Shown here: piece by piece, positions 63,035 through 64,000 of the stretch | How the letters are laid out: each line of letters begins with the position of its first letter | Position numbering within the stretch: the first letter of the stretch is position 1 | DNA from: Teratosphaeria epicoccoides | Lineage: Eukaryota > Ascomycota > Dothideomycetes > Mycosphaerellales > Teratosphaeriaceae | Length of the DNA stretch: 64,000 bases | Direction: 5' to 3' | Assembly: GCA_021401465.1 (NCBI GenBank) | Contig: JADDMT010000001.1 | Coordinates: 620,001 to 684,000 of the forward strand | The notes under the pieces: model-generated | Databases searched by the model: none | What the model was told of the DNA's origin: nothing | Seen by the model: only the letters and a program-made list of their open reading frames with translations | Made by a program: the position numbers and the translations under genes

Positions 63035-64000
63035 ATGCTGCTGTCACAATCACTCTGGCTGCTTTGCCTGACGGCGATCAGTGCGAGAGCTGTAGATACG
63101 ACGGACTACGTCTCCGTCACGGGCACATACTCGACGTTGTCGACGGTGCCGACCTCAGATTTCACGGGCTCGCAGTATGTGTACGTTACGGAGACGTCCC
63201 AGTCGACCGTGACGTCGTCTCTGCCAGTCGTCAATGGAACATCCGCAACGACTGCGACCGGGACCGCCTCCTCAGACACTGGCAACGCGCAAAGCACACG
63301 GACGGAGGGTTCGCAAACACAAGTCATCATCGGAGGCTCGACGCCCACAACGACTAGCAATTCCACCGCCTCGTCAACCTCGAGCTCGGCCGCGGCGACC
63401 AACACAGTACCATGCAACAACTATCCCGAGTTCTGCAATAGGAAGTACAGCAACATCACTGAGGTGTGCGCGCATAACTCAGCTTTCGACATCAAGAACA
63501 ATGCCGCAAGTAACCAGCAGCTGTCTGTCACCGACCAACTTGACGACGGTGTGCGAATGCTACAGGGCGAGACTCATTGGGTCAATGATACAGTCTACAA
63601 CTGCCATACAAGTTGCGATCTCTTGAACGCAGGCACATGGCAGTCGGAGCTAGAGACGCTGGTCACATGGCTCGAATCGAACCCCTACAATGTCGTCACA
63701 TTTCTCATCGTCAATAGCGACTTCGTAGATGTCACGAATTACGTTTCAGCTGTGGAGAACTCAGGGCTCATCGACTACGTCTACGAACCCATCTATGTAC
63801 CGCAGCATCGAGACCAATGGCCTACGCTTGGCGAGATGATCCTGTCGGGAAAGCGAGTGGTGCTGTTCATGGACTACAATGCGAATCAGACCGCTGTGCC
63901 TTACATCCTGGACGAGTTCACGCACATCTTCGAGACGCCTTTCTCGCCTACGAACCGCAGCTTCCCATGCACCGAACAACGACCTCCAGGGCTGAACTTG
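63035..64000 (+). CDS. Secreted PLC-like phosphodiesterase, 3' end outside the window
   Basis: ATG at 63035, open to the right edge (322 codons visible). The N-terminus MLLSQSLWLLCLTAISARA is a signal peptide. A Ser/Thr-rich linker follows (about residues 25-125), probably heavily O-glycosylated. The catalytic domain begins CNNYPEFCNRKYSNITEVCA; HNSAFDI and GVRMLQGETH supply the two His of the PI-PLC X-type TIM barrel, and HTSCDLLNAGTWQSELETLV continues it, as in fungal PLC-like phosphodiesterases lacking calcium-binding domains. Several Asn-X-Ser/Thr sites (NITE, NDT, NQT, NRS) suit an extracellular enzyme. Substrate unknown, possibly GPI or phosphoinositide. The C-terminus, where a GPI signal is often found, is not in the window. 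Confidence 0.85.
   Translation, partial: MLLSQSLWLLCLTAISARAVDTTDYVSVTGTYSTLSTVPTSDFTGSQYVYVTETSQSTVTSSLPVVNGTSATTATGTASSDTGNAQSTRTEGSQTQVIIGGSTPTTTSNSTASSTSSSAAATNTVPCNNYPEFCNRKYSNITEVCAHNSAFDIKNNAASNQQLSVTDQLDDGVRMLQGETHWVNDTVYNCHTSCDLLNAGTWQSELETLVTWLESNPYNVVTFLIVNSDFVDVTNYVSAVENSGLIDYVYEPIYVPQHRDQWPTLGEMILSGKRVVLFMDYNANQTAVPYILDEFTHIFETPFSPTNRSFPCTEQRPPGLNL

Overview
The window is nuclear DNA from a filamentous ascomycete, most likely a Dothideomycete (Mycosphaerellales/Capnodiales type; this is inferred from protein content, not from a search). The evidence is short introns of about 40-115 nt (mostly 50-66), with GT..AG ends and CTGAC/CTAAC-like branch sites, monocistronic genes on both strands, and typical fungal families: Rim20/PalA, Crz1, Cys-3/MetR-type bZIP, Sts1/Cut8, Ccz1, Cce1, SUR7/PalI and DUF3984. 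Most gene models below were rebuilt by joining exons by eye so that phase and family homology agree.

Layout. 1-5.4 kb: a PPR protein cut by the left edge and an SPF45-type splicing factor. 5.4-9.2 kb: small hypothetical proteins and a basic protein gene broken by one stop. 9.1-18.5 kb: an NCBP3-like cap-binding protein with an abutting upstream ORF, then divergent Rim20/PalA and Crz1. 19-25.6 kb: a decayed and an intact copy of an F-box-like gene, divergent mitochondrial genes (Rsm25 and a PPR protein), and a RecQ-family helicase. 26-30 kb: guanylate kinase, RPS23 divergent from mitochondrial Met-tRNA formyltransferase, and a broken MDR reductase. 31-33.4 kb: a cysteine-rich secreted protein and a bZIP factor. 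34.7-46 kb is the most accessory part: a 2OG-Fe(II) oxygenase with an uncertain model, a GH3 glucosidase pseudogene, an intact catalase, Sts1, a P450 pseudogene, a DUF3984 gene and a degenerate tRNA-Tyr. 46.6-52.4 kb: carnitine acetyltransferase and Ccz1, diverging from a 9-bp minisatellite. 53-64 kb: ankyrin remnants, a conserved unknown, a secreted NucA/NucB-type nuclease, the Cce1 resolvase, a SUR7/PalI membrane protein, and a PLC-like phosphodiesterase cut by the right edge.

Functional themes. Mitochondrial expression and maintenance recurs (two PPR proteins, Rsm25, Fmt1, Cce1, Cat2). Rim20 and Crz1 belong to ambient pH and calcium stress signalling. Several genes are decayed: an F-box paralogue, an MDR reductase, GH3, a P450, the ankyrin gene and a tRNA. 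Many of their stop codons can be explained by single C-to-T or G-to-A changes, which suggests but does not prove RIP-like mutation. No biosynthetic core enzyme, transposase, rRNA or CRISPR array was seen.
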